Shown: positions 23,764-32,605 of the stretch, piece by piece
How positions within the stretch are numbered: position 1 is the stretch's first letter
Layout: the number at the start of each line of letters is the position of its first letter
NCBI GenBank assembly: GCA_020635905.1
Contig: JACJYV010000013.1
Coordinates: forward strand, 1 to 32,911
DNA length: 32,911 bases
Direction: 5' to 3'
Origin: Bacteroidia bacterium
GTDB taxonomy: Bacteria > Bacteroidota > Bacteroidia > J057 > JADKCL01
Program-made: the position numbers and the translations under genes
The notes under the pieces: model-generated
The model's input: only the letters and a program-made list of their open reading frames with translations
What the model was told of the DNA's origin: nothing
The model's database searches: none

Positions 23764-25299
23764 TTATTCAACTCCGTGCATGAGTTTGTTGAGCGGCTTG
23801 GAAAGCGCTGCTATCAGCACGGCGAATCCAATGAGCACGTAGCCCAAATTGGAAAACACGCCAATGTACGTATCCAAACCTTCAGCAATACTCAAATCTC
23901 CTGCTCCTTCTTCAGCCCCCGTCAGGGTGGCGATACCCCCTGCAAGGTAATTGGCAATGGAAAAGCTGAGGAACCAGCCTCCCATGGCCGTACCTGCAAT
24001 ATTTCGGGGGGAAAGTTTGGTCACCATGGACAAGCCAATGGGAGACAGGAACAATTCGCCCGTAGTGTGCAGCATATAGAGGAATACCAGAGTCAAAAGG
24101 GGTACTTTATAATCTTCTGCGAACTGAAGTCCCACAAGAGTAATCAGAAAGCCCAGACCCAACTGGAGAATCCCAAGCGAGAATTTCATGGGAATATTGG
24201 GGTTTTTGCCAATTTTGGACAGTTTTACCCACATTACAGAGAAAATCGAACCAAACAGCACGATGAAGAAGGGGTTGAAAAACTGAGTCATGGAAGCGGG
24301 CATTTCCCAATCTCCAATCATCCTGTCCACGTTGCGGTCGGCAAAGAGGGTGAGCGAGGTTCCTGCCTGCTCGAAACAGGCCCAGAAAATAATATTGATT
24401 ACCATGAAAATTACCAGGGCGATCATGCGATCTCTCCAGACTCCCCCTTCCTTGATCCCTGCCATGATGAGGCTGAATGCTACGTAAGCAAAAAGGCAAA
24501 GCAAGAGGACCATCATCAGCGGAAACTCGAAAGATTCGAATTTGATCACGTTTTTATTGATCAGGATGTAGCAAAGGGGAACCAGCAGGATAGATCCAAG
24601 GGAAATAACCTGAACCATGTTGAGCGGACCCAGCACTTTTTTCCTTCCTTCTTCCCGGATTTCGAGGCCGGGGGCCTCGGCATATTTGGACCTTCCCACA
24701 TAGAAAATAATCAGTCCAAGAAGCATACCGATACCTGCGAGGGCGAAGCCCTTATCGAAACCATAGGTTTCACCCACCCAGGCAACCAGGGTGGTGGCGC
24801 CCAGCGCGCCAAGGTTGATTCCAATGTAGAAAATGGTAAATCCTGAATCCCTTCTTGGGTCACCGTCTTCGTAAAGTTTTCCAACGATGGTAGAGATATT
24901 GGCTTTGAAATAGCCGTTTCCAACAATAATTGCGCCCATTCCAATCAACACGAAATGCTCCCTTATCCCCACTTCAAGGCCAAACAATTCAGTACCTCCC
25001 AGGAGAATAAATTCCCCGATTGCCATCAGGATTGCTCCCAGCATGATGGCGTAGCGGTAGCCAAGAAACTGGTCGGCCATGCGGCCTCCCAGCACAGGTG
25101 CAGCATACACGAGAGCCGTGTAGGCGCCATACATCAAACTGGCCTCAGAGTCACCTTTCAGGAGAGATTTTACCAGAAAGAGGGTAAGCAGGGTTCGCAT
25201 ACCGTAGTAACAGAAGCGTTCCCACATCTCCGAAAAGAAGAGGATGGTTAGTCCCGGCGGGTGACCTTTCTCGGGAAATTGTTGTACTTGTTGTGACAT
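23764..25299 (-). CDS. Proton-dependent oligopeptide transporter (POT/PTR2 family)
   Basis: Inner-membrane MFS transporter of 511 residues that imports di- and tripeptides with protons. The signature ExxERFxYY is complete in EMWERFCYY (24-32) on helix 1. The second PTR2 motif is FTIFYIGINLGALGA. About twelve or more hydrophobic helices are visible, including YGAYTALVYAAPVLGGRMAD (helix 2 region), and FLYMLHTTGELFLSPIGLSM late in the protein matches the conserved GELxxSPxGL of the family. The start at 25299 is normal for this family. It is the first gene of the putative transporter-DUF4139-anmK operon, so murein-derived peptides are plausible substrates, though this is inferred from context only. 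Confidence 0.94.
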   Translation of the reverse strand: MSQQVQQFPEKGHPPGLTILFFSEMWERFCYYGMRTLLTLFLVKSLLKGDSEASLMYGAYTALVYAAPVLGGRMADQFLGYRYAIMLGAILMAIGEFILLGGTELFGLEVGIREHFVLIGMGAIIVGNGYFKANISTIVGKLYEDGDPRRDSGFTIFYIGINLGALGATTLVAWVGETYGFDKGFALAGIGMLLGLIIFYVGRSKYAEAPGLEIREEGRKKVLGPLNMVQVISLGSILLVPLCYILINKNVIKFESFEFPLMMVLLLCLFAYVAFSLIMAGIKEGGVWRDRMIALVIFMVINIIFWACFEQAGTSLTLFADRNVDRMIGDWEMPASMTQFFNPFFIVLFGSIFSVMWVKLSKIGKNPNIPMKFSLGILQLGLGFLITLVGLQFAEDYKVPLLTLVFLYMLHTTGELFLSPIGLSMVTKLSPRNIAGTAMGGWFLSFSIANYLAGGIATLTGAEEGAGDLSIAEGLDTYIGVFSNLGYVLIGFAVLIAALSKPLNKLMHGVE

Positions 25300-25651
25300 A
25301 TTCCAAAAGTGTTTAGTTCAGGATATTTTAAGTCCGTGGATCAATCAGGGTTTTGGGGGTGAAATCAAATGAATTTTCACACCTGGTTCTGAAATTTTCC
25401 AAAAAAAGAAACCTAAGATAAAGAGGCGTTGGCGAAAATACCAAACTTCCTGTCTGAAAGATAGCAGAGAGCGGGCATTTTTGCACGATTTATTAAATGA
25501 AGTGGTTGCGGATAAAATTTTTTCTTCAAAAATCCTGCCAAAAATGAGACTCTGAAGGCAGATCAAAGGCATTATTCATAATATTTGATAACTTTGCGAC
25601 CAAAGGTCGGAATTTGGGCTGTTTGAATTCCGGCATTATGCCAGGTGGTTA
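25300..25651. other. Divergent intergenic region, peptide transporter / phosphodiesterase-like gene
   Basis: This 352-base AT-rich stretch holds no convincing gene. It contains a TAACTTTG box for the plus-strand gene, followed directly by a small hairpin CGACC-AAA-GGTCG (25597-25609) near the expected transcription start. No clear promoter box is visible for the minus-strand transporter. Confidence 0.5.
25589..25596 (+). promoter_or_regulatory. Putative -7 promoter box of the phosphodiesterase-like gene
   Basis: TAACTTTG matches TAnnTTTG and lies 55 bases upstream of the ATG at 25652. Confidence 0.5.
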
Positions 25652-26332
25652 ATGAATTTTATTGCGCATTTCTTTCTTGACCGGGAACGTCCGGAATCTT
25701 TTTTTGCAATCGGGGCAGCCACTCCCGACCTGCTTTCCATATACAATCCCCGCCTGCGCATCAAAAAACACCACATCAAAAAGCTCAATCTGGAGACTTT
25801 TTCTGAAAACGACCTGATGCTGCTGGAAGGCGTCAAACGCCATTTTCACGCGGACGCTTTTTTTCATACATCCCCCTTTTTCGAACGGGAAACCCAGTGG
25901 CTTTCAGCCCAGATGACCCAGAGATTTCCAGGCGACACCATCCCCAGAAAGTATTTTATTGCGCACATTCTGCTGGAACTGGTGCTCGACAAAGCCCTGA
26001 TTCACCGCCACCCTGATCTGCTGGACAATTATTACGCCCACTTCACCCAGTCTCCCCTCGACCAGGTGCGCCACGCCACAGAACTGGTCACCAAAAGAGA
26101 ATTGAAGAATTACGATGGTTTTCTGGCAAAATTCCGCGACCACAAATACCTCTACAATTACACCCGCTGGGATCACATCGTCTTTGTGCTCAAAAAAATC
26201 ATGGAACGGGTGAGTATCGCAGAAACAGAATTTACGGAGATGGAGGAATTTATGAATCTGATGAAAGAATTCGAACTCAGGCTCGAAAACACCCACGAAG
26301 AGGCATTTCACGAAATCATCATCAATTCCTGA
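25652..26332 (+). CDS. ACP phosphodiesterase-like (DUF479/HD-like) protein
   Basis: Cytoplasmic helical protein of 226 residues. The N-terminus MNFIAHFFLD resembles that of acyl-carrier-protein phosphodiesterases (MNFLAHLYLA), and the His/Asp pattern fits their metal-dependent HD-like site: H6, D26 in GAATPDLLS, H64, H66 and D68 in VKRHFHADAFFHTSPFF, and a later HRHPDLLDNYY segment. The similarity is partial, and the loop GVKRHFHADAFFHTS matches the family's G-x-x-x-H-R-x-I-D-x-F-T-D region only loosely, so a different hydrolase of the same fold is possible. True AcpH removes 4'-phosphopantetheine from ACP. It is transcribed alone or with the PorV-like gene 105 bases downstream. Confidence 0.6.
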   Translation: MNFIAHFFLDRERPESFFAIGAATPDLLSIYNPRLRIKKHHIKKLNLETFSENDLMLLEGVKRHFHADAFFHTSPFFERETQWLSAQMTQRFPGDTIPRKYFIAHILLELVLDKALIHRHPDLLDNYYAHFTQSPLDQVRHATELVTKRELKNYDGFLAKFRDHKYLYNYTRWDHIVFVLKKIMERVSIAETEFTEMEEFMNLMKEFELRLENTHEEAFHEIIINS

Positions 26333-26437
26333 ATAAAACACGCGGGGTGTCGTTCAAATAGCATGGATAATTTTTTACCTTGTTGAAATCGCGGGCAGAA
26401 GGTTATATTTATGAACTGAAAAACTTTAGCACGGCTA

Positions 26438-27523
26438 ATGCACAAAAATTTCAAAGCATATCTCTTTCTTGTCTTGTCAGTTGGAATTTTCGGGTCACTT
26501 TCTGCCCAGAGTATCCGAAAATACAGCAATGAATTTCTGAAAATCGGGGTCAGCGCCCGCGCTGCAGCCATGGGAAATGCCCAGACGGCCATCGTGGACG
26601 ACGTAACTGCAGGTTACTGGAATCCGGGCGGCCTGAACCTGGCGCTCAAAAATCCCCAGATTGCGGCCATGCACTCTGAGTATTTTGCCGGCATTGCCAA
26701 ATACGATTACATTGGTTTTACCATGCCCGTCGACGACAACCGTCGTCTGGGCATATCCATGATTCGTCTGGGAGTGGATGACATCCCCAACACCCTGAAT
26801 CTGGTGGATCAGAACGGAAATATTGATTTTGACAAGGTTGAAACCTTCTCTGTGGCCGATTTTGCCGTGCTACTTTCGCTGGCTCAAAAGCTCAATATCC
26901 TCAACGGGCTGAATGTGGGGGTGAATATGAAGGTGGTGAATCGTTCCATCGGCAAATTTGCCAATGCCTGGGGCTTTGGCATTGATGCAGGGGCCGTTTA
27001 CGAAAACGGACCTTTCCGTGCAGGTCTCATGCTCAGCGACCTTACTTCCACTTTCAATGCATGGACTTTCAACACAGAAACTTTTCAGGATGCCTTCATC
27101 CAGACCGGCAACGTGATCCCCGAAAATTCACTCGAACTAACTCTGCCTTCAGCCAGGATTGGCTTCGGCTATGAATTTCTCGACACCAAACCCATCAACA
27201 TCCTGGTGGCCCTCGACAACGACTTCCATTTTGACGGCAAACGCAACGTGCTGGCCAACATTGGCGGCATGAGCTGGGATCCTCACATGGGGGTGGAATT
27301 TGCCTACAAAGATTTCATCTTTCTGCGGGGAGGTTATAAAAACCTGCAAAAGGTACCCAACGACAAGGGAAACCGCGTGTTTTCTGTATTTCCTACCCTG
27401 GGAGCGGGTTTCCGCTTCAAAAGCCTGCAGGTGGATTATGCCCTTTCCAACGTGGGAAACTTCTCCCAAACCCTTTATTCTCACGTATTTTCCCTGAAAT
27501 ACGACTTTAAAAAGTTCAAGTAA
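26438..27523 (+). CDS. PorV/PorQ-family outer-membrane protein (type IX secretion)
   Basis: Outer-membrane barrel of 361 residues. The Sec signal ends FGSLSA-Q (residue 23). The family block follows at 33-69: FLKIGVSARAAAMGNAQTA, then VTAGYWNPGGLNLAL, as in PorV/PorQ (FadL-fold) proteins. Later strands include GFGIDAGAVYENGPFRAGLMLSD, FLRGGYKNLQKVPNDKG and VFPTLGAGFRFKSLQVDYAL. PorV shuttles cargo from the type IX translocon to the sortase PorU. It is immediately upstream (138 bases) of a PorU-like C25 protease, which supports a PorV-like shuttle for that partner. Whether this is the main PorV or a dedicated paralogue cannot be decided here. Upstream, TATATTTA (26404-26411) is a one-mismatch -7 box. 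Confidence 0.82.
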   Translation: MHKNFKAYLFLVLSVGIFGSLSAQSIRKYSNEFLKIGVSARAAAMGNAQTAIVDDVTAGYWNPGGLNLALKNPQIAAMHSEYFAGIAKYDYIGFTMPVDDNRRLGISMIRLGVDDIPNTLNLVDQNGNIDFDKVETFSVADFAVLLSLAQKLNILNGLNVGVNMKVVNRSIGKFANAWGFGIDAGAVYENGPFRAGLMLSDLTSTFNAWTFNTETFQDAFIQTGNVIPENSLELTLPSARIGFGYEFLDTKPINILVALDNDFHFDGKRNVLANIGGMSWDPHMGVEFAYKDFIFLRGGYKNLQKVPNDKGNRVFSVFPTLGAGFRFKSLQVDYALSNVGNFSQTLYSHVFSLKYDFKKFK

Positions 27524-27602
27524 GGGAAATCCTGTAACTGATTGGGGAAAGCGTAAAAAATTAGCTATTTTTATTAGCTCAAGTTTATTCCGGTTTCAGC
27601 GT

Positions 27603-27621
27603 TTACCCTCGAAGAGGGTAA
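27603..27621 (+). other. 8-bp palindromic hairpin in the leader of the giant protease gene
   Basis: TTACCCTC (27603-27610), GAA loop, GAGGGTAA (27614-27621), perfect pairing, 40 bases before the ATG at 27662. No T-run follows, so it is not a canonical terminator; an operator or mRNA-stability element is possible. Confidence 0.45.
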
Positions 27622-27661
27622 CTGGCATTTGGAACCTGAGGATAAAGAAAACGAAAGAAGA

Positions 27662-30600
27662 ATGTTGCGAAGGATTACGTCCCTGCTCTTGATAATTGGT
27701 TTTTGTGCAGTTGGTCTCCGGGCCCAGACTTATGGATTGGGGGATCAGGATGATAATTACATTGATAAAGTCAATTACGATTATGCCAACCAATGGTATA
27801 ATCCCGCCCAAATCTATGTAAAGCTGCGCTTGTGGGAAGATGGCATCTACCAGGTGGATGCGGCAGATCTGGTCAATGCAGGCATTGACACCACTTTCAT
27901 CAATCCCGACAATTACCACCTGCTGTATCGTGGGGACGAAATTCCCATTCACGTCGAAAAAGCTGGTTCCCAGCTTAATTTTATCCAGTTTTACGGCAAG
28001 CGCAACGACGGACTCATGGACACGGTTTTTTACCGCGATCCTACCAAAGGCGGCATCAATTCCCCTGAAATTCAACCCAACCGTTTCTTCAGCCTCTGGT
28101 CTGATACCACGGCCTACTGGCTCACCTGGGATAATAAACCCGGCCAGCGCATCAATACCTACTCCAATACGAACTATGGGGCATTTAACGCTGAGCCCTA
28201 TTTCCGTTTTGAAGCATTTTTCGAATACGCACTTGCTTCGGGCAATTTCAACCTGGGCGGCGGCTCCCAATACGACATTTACCAGATTCTGAATTCTGAC
28301 TATGTTACGGGAGAGGGCTACGCAGGCGGACCGTTCAGTCCCGGGGCGCCCCACAACAAAAAAGTTAACACCCCCTATCATTATTCAGCCTCGGGCAATC
28401 CCTCCCGCTGGAAGGCGCGCCTGACCGGCAAATCCACCTGGCAGCACATTACGGAAATTTTCATCCAGAACACTTCCGTGGTCAAGGATACCAATTACGG
28501 GGTATTCATCAAAACTTACGAGGGCAATTACCTGCCTGCCCTGCCTGCTTCCCCCAAATTTGTCTTCGAAGCCTCTGGCACCCAGAATAATAACACGGAC
28601 AACTGCCGCACCATCTGGTTCAGCATGGAGTACGACCGTTCACCCAATATGGGCGGCGCTCCCACCATCAAAGTTTATTCCTGGAATAAGCCCAATGACG
28701 CCTTCCTGCAACTGAGCAATACTTCCATTGCGGGCACAGGGGTGGTCTGGGATTATGAAAATGACCTGCGTATCCTGGCCACGGGCGGATCAGGAGTTGT
28801 GCGGGCCGTAATTCCCGGCTCCACCAATGAGAGAAAACTTTTCGTCTCCACTGACAATGGCATCAAAAAGCCGCTCGTGGTGGTCAATCACTCGCTTTCC
28901 AACCTCTCTGACCCGGGTGCGGGCGCAGAATTTATCATTATCACTCACCGCCGTCTCACCAATTCTGCCCTCAAATACGCCACCTACCGCGATACCAATA
29001 CGGTCAATCAGCTGAAATCCAAAGTGGTGTTTGTGGATCAGATCTGGGATGAATTTGGCTATGGAACCATTTCACCCTGGGCAATTAAGCGCTTTTGCAA
29101 GTATGCCATTGACCATTACACCACTGCTCCCCAATTTTTCTTCCTCTGGGGAAAAGGCAAATACATGACCCGCGGGGTGGACAATAACCTGGTTCCAACC
29201 TATGGTTATCCTGCCTGCGACTACGAGTATGTGAGCAATTTTGACATCTATAAGACGGATATTGTGCCTCAGGTGCCCATTGGAAGGGTGAATATTGTGA
29301 ATGACATTGAAGGGGAAAATTACCTGGAAAAAGTCATGAAGCAGGAGCACACCCCCTGGGAAAGCTGGATGAAAGAAGGCATTTTTCTGGGTGGAGGGGA
29401 TGATTCGCTTGAGCAAAAACCCATTTACAATTACCTGAAAGGGTATATTAAGACATTTGAGGGCAATCCACTGGGTGGCAATGCCAGCTACTTCCAAAAG
29501 TACAACACAGGTCTGATCACCAATTCCAGTAAAACGGTTACCACCAAAATCAGCGAAGGAGTAGGTCTGATTCAGTTTTTTGGTCACTCCTCGGCCAATA
29601 TTTACGACGTGGACATTCAGCTTCCCTTCAACTACGGAAACTGGTTCAAATTTCCCATGATGATTGCTTTCGGATGTTTTGGGGGGGATTTCACGGTGGA
29701 TGGAAAGAGTTTTGGGGAGAAATTCGTGATCGAAAAAGACCGTGGTTCCATTGGTTACCTGGGTAATTCCACTGCAGGCTACCTGTCGCCCCTGGGCGAT
29801 TACGGCAACCGCCTCTATCCAAGGATTTTCAATACAGAATTTGGCAAACCAATTGGGGTGCAGATCAATCTGGCAATCAAGGAATACCTGAGTTTCTGGA
29901 ACGATCAGTTGCACCGCAACCACGCCAAGCAGCTCAACCTGCAGGGCGACCCGTCTGTGATCCTTTATAACCCCAAGAAACCCGATCTGGAAATCACCCA
30001 AACGGGTGTCTATTTCACTCCCACGGATTTCTCTGCTTCAGACGATTCCTTTAAAATCCATGTAATCACCCACAATCTGGGCCTTTCGACCCAGGATTCA
30101 TTCTACATGAGCATCACCCAGCAAACCCCGCAGGGGCTGCTGGCCCATCCGCCGAAAAAATATGGCCCCATCAGCCTGGTGGATACCCTGGAATACACCA
30201 TTTACAACACCATCGGGCCAGCCATGGCCGGGGTGAACGTGTTTTCCGTTTTTGTGGACTCAGATTCCATCCTGGATGAATATAACGAGGACAATAACCT
30301 CATTACCTTCCCGTATCTGATCCCTGGCAATATTCCCGCAATTTTGTCGCCCTACGACTTCGCCATCATTGACTCCAATCATGTGGTGCTGAAGGCCGCT
30401 TCCTATGTGATCAGCAAGGCCAGGGAGATTCGTTACATCTTCGAGGTGGATACGGTCCCGGAATTCAAATCTCCGCTGTATTCCTCTTCTGGCGCGGTCA
30501 TGGGTACCTCATTCCTGGCCGAATGGGAAGTTCCCTTTGCCCTGCAGGACAGCCAGGTGTATTATTGGCGGGTGCGGATGGCAGACGTATTGCCCGCTGC

Positions 30601-32605
30601 CTGGGCCAATGCATCCTTCAAATACATTCCAAACCGGGTAGGCTGGGCCCAGTCGCGTCCGCCTCAGTTTTTCAAAGATCCCACGGAAAAAATCACCATG
30701 GACAAAATCCAGCGTCAATGGAAATTTGATCAGTTTTCCTGGGAATTGCACGCCTTCACCTCCCCGGGCGGGACCGGAAATTACCGCCTGAATAACGGGG
30801 TATTCAAAAGTTCGGACGCCTCCATCAGCCCCTGTGTGCTGTGGACCTCTTTCGACCAGTACACCCTCGAACCCAATTACAAATCGACCATCAACTCTGG
30901 TACTCTGGGTGACTGGACCATGGTGGCCATGCCTGGCTCACCTCAGGCCCTGATCGACGCCATTCTCGACACCAAAGACGGGGATTACATGCTGATGGTC
31001 AGTCACAACGACCCCAATGTGCCGGCCTGGCCACAGAGCGTTTTCAACGCACTTTCCCTGATCGGGGTGAGCAATGCAATTCAGAATCTGCAGGTGGGAG
31101 ATGCTTTCATCCTGTTTGGCCGCAAAGGTTACCCGGGATCAGCCATTGAAATTCTGGCTCCCAACCTCACTGACCCAAATACGGGAAATCCTACCCTCGA
31201 CCTGATCACTGAAATGACCTCCACCTACGACCGTGGACTGGTTCAGTCCACCACCATTGGGCCTTCCATCAACTGGAAGGATCTGGTTTGGAATTGGGGC
31301 ACCATTGACGCCCAGAATATGGAGGACACCCGGGTGGATGTTTATGCCAATAATCCTCTGACGGGAGACTCCCTGATTTACAGCGGGATTGACCCGGGTT
31401 CTTACCCCCTCAACGCCCTCAATGCCAAAACCTACCCTTACCTGAGGCTGGAAGCAAACGCCGTGGATACCATTCAGCGGACTGCGCCTCAGCTGGAGCA
31501 CTGGCATGTGGTCTTTGACGCAGCGCCCGACGCCGTGATCGACCCGATCACCAATTATGCCTTTCATGCAGACACCATCGACGAGGGCGAACCCGTCAAT
31601 CTGAAGTTGCATTTGTTCAATGTGACCAAAATCGCCTTCACAGACAGCATGCTGATTCGTTTCACCATTGAGCGGGCCGACCGCTCCACCGCGGTGGTGG
31701 GCGAGAAACGCTATCCTGTTTTGGGATCTGAAGGCGCTTACGACTTTGAATTTGAATTCAGTACGGCCGATCTGAATTTGGACGGGGATGTACGCCTGAC
31801 TGTAGAGGTGAATCCTGATTACGATCAGCCAGAAATGCATTTCTTCAACAATCTGTACACTTTCACCTTCCACGTGCTGGGCGATCATATCAATCCCATT
31901 CTGGATGTGACTTTTGATGGCAAGCACATCATGGACGGCGACATTGTGTCTCCCAATCCTGAAATCAAGATTCAGGTGAACGATGAAAACAAATACCTTG
32001 TGGTCAGTGACACGGGATATGTGGTCAATTTTGGCAAGGGCACCAATCCTTTCAGTCTGGACCGCATTTTCATAGACGGAAATCCCCAAATGGAGCGGGT
32101 ACCCGCCCAGTTGCCCGACAATAAAGCCCAGCTTTTCTATCGTCCGGGCACCCTGGAAAATGGCGAATACATGCTGACCGTGCAGGGATTTGACCAAAAA
32201 GGCAATGCTTCAGGCAAAAAGGACTATCAGATTCGCTTTGAGGTAGTCAATGAAAGTACCCTGAGCAATGTGCTGAATTATCCCAACCCCTTCTCGACCT
32301 CCACCCGCTTTGTCTATACCCTGACTGGCGCCAAAATTCCCGATCAGTTTGATGTGCATATTTATACCATCACGGGCAAACTGGTCAAGGTGATTGACCT
32401 GCTGCAGGAAGGTGGGGTCCACATTGGGTACAACATCACGGATTACTCCTGGGACGGACGCGACGAGTATGGCGACCTGCTGGCCAACGGAGTTTACATC
32501 TACAAAATCGTAGCCAAATACCAGGGAGAATCGTTCAAATTGCGCGAAGAAGGGATCGAAAGCCTTTTCAAAAATGGCTTTGGCAAGCTGACCATCATGC
32601 GCTAA
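27662..32605 (+). CDS. Giant C25 (gingipain-like) protease, PorU2-like
   Basis: Secreted protein of 1,647 residues. After a Sec signal (ends GLRA-Q, residue 21) comes a beta-rich N-terminal region to about 400. The C25 caspase-like peptidase domain spans about 410-770, with catalytic His642 in FFGHSSANIYD and Cys672 in AFGCFGGDF, spaced as in gingipains, so it looks active. A CARDB-like domain (about 774-890, starting PDLEITQTGVYF) and several further beta-sandwich domains follow. The last 110 residues are a FlgD-like/T9SS-type sorting fold: NYPNPFSTSTRFVYTL, VHIYTITGKLVKVI, then the WDGRDEYGDLLANGVYIYKI signature. This architecture fits the so-called PorU2 putative type IX sortases rather than the shorter classical PorU. 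The ATG at 27662 gives the proper signal; an upstream TTG at 27629 overlaps no clear signal. It is paired with the PorV-like gene. Confidence 0.83.
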   Translation: MLRRITSLLLIIGFCAVGLRAQTYGLGDQDDNYIDKVNYDYANQWYNPAQIYVKLRLWEDGIYQVDAADLVNAGIDTTFINPDNYHLLYRGDEIPIHVEKAGSQLNFIQFYGKRNDGLMDTVFYRDPTKGGINSPEIQPNRFFSLWSDTTAYWLTWDNKPGQRINTYSNTNYGAFNAEPYFRFEAFFEYALASGNFNLGGGSQYDIYQILNSDYVTGEGYAGGPFSPGAPHNKKVNTPYHYSASGNPSRWKARLTGKSTWQHITEIFIQNTSVVKDTNYGVFIKTYEGNYLPALPASPKFVFEASGTQNNNTDNCRTIWFSMEYDRSPNMGGAPTIKVYSWNKPNDAFLQLSNTSIAGTGVVWDYENDLRILATGGSGVVRAVIPGSTNERKLFVSTDNGIKKPLVVVNHSLSNLSDPGAGAEFIIITHRRLTNSALKYATYRDTNTVNQLKSKVVFVDQIWDEFGYGTISPWAIKRFCKYAIDHYTTAPQFFFLWGKGKYMTRGVDNNLVPTYGYPACDYEYVSNFDIYKTDIVPQVPIGRVNIVNDIEGENYLEKVMKQEHTPWESWMKEGIFLGGGDDSLEQKPIYNYLKGYIKTFEGNPLGGNASYFQKYNTGLITNSSKTVTTKISEGVGLIQFFGHSSANIYDVDIQLPFNYGNWFKFPMMIAFGCFGGDFTVDGKSFGEKFVIEKDRGSIGYLGNSTAGYLSPLGDYGNRLYPRIFNTEFGKPIGVQINLAIKEYLSFWNDQLHRNHAKQLNLQGDPSVILYNPKKPDLEITQTGVYFTPTDFSASDDSFKIHVITHNLGLSTQDSFYMSITQQTPQGLLAHPPKKYGPISLVDTLEYTIYNTIGPAMAGVNVFSVFVDSDSILDEYNEDNNLITFPYLIPGNIPAILSPYDFAIIDSNHVVLKAASYVISKAREIRYIFEVDTVPEFKSPLYSSSGAVMGTSFLAEWEVPFALQDSQVYYWRVRMADVLPAAWANASFKYIPNRVGWAQSRPPQFFKDPTEKITMDKIQRQWKFDQFSWELHAFTSPGGTGNYRLNNGVFKSSDASISPCVLWTSFDQYTLEPNYKSTINSGTLGDWTMVAMPGSPQALIDAILDTKDGDYMLMVSHNDPNVPAWPQSVFNALSLIGVSNAIQNLQVGDAFILFGRKGYPGSAIEILAPNLTDPNTGNPTLDLITEMTSTYDRGLVQSTTIGPSINWKDLVWNWGTIDAQNMEDTRVDVYANNPLTGDSLIYSGIDPGSYPLNALNAKTYPYLRLEANAVDTIQRTAPQLEHWHVVFDAAPDAVIDPITNYAFHADTIDEGEPVNLKLHLFNVTKIAFTDSMLIRFTIERADRSTAVVGEKRYPVLGSEGAYDFEFEFSTADLNLDGDVRLTVEVNPDYDQPEMHFFNNLYTFTFHVLGDHINPILDVTFDGKHIMDGDIVSPNPEIKIQVNDENKYLVVSDTGYVVNFGKGTNPFSLDRIFIDGNPQMERVPAQLPDNKAQLFYRPGTLENGEYMLTVQGFDQKGNASGKKDYQIRFEVVNESTLSNVLNYPNPFSTSTRFVYTLTGAKIPDQFDVHIYTITGKLVKVIDLLQEGGVHIGYNITDYSWDGRDEYGDLLANGVYIYKIVAKYQGESFKLREEGIESLFKNGFGKLTIMR

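Noticed and set aside
23776..24846. Plus-strand frame of 356 codons opposite the peptide transporter
   Set aside because: His/Gln/Asn-rich shadow of a transmembrane protein gene; not protein-like.
31139..32197. Minus-strand frame of 352 codons within the giant protease gene
   Set aside because: Antisense shadow; the plus-strand protein is continuous and domain-rich across it.
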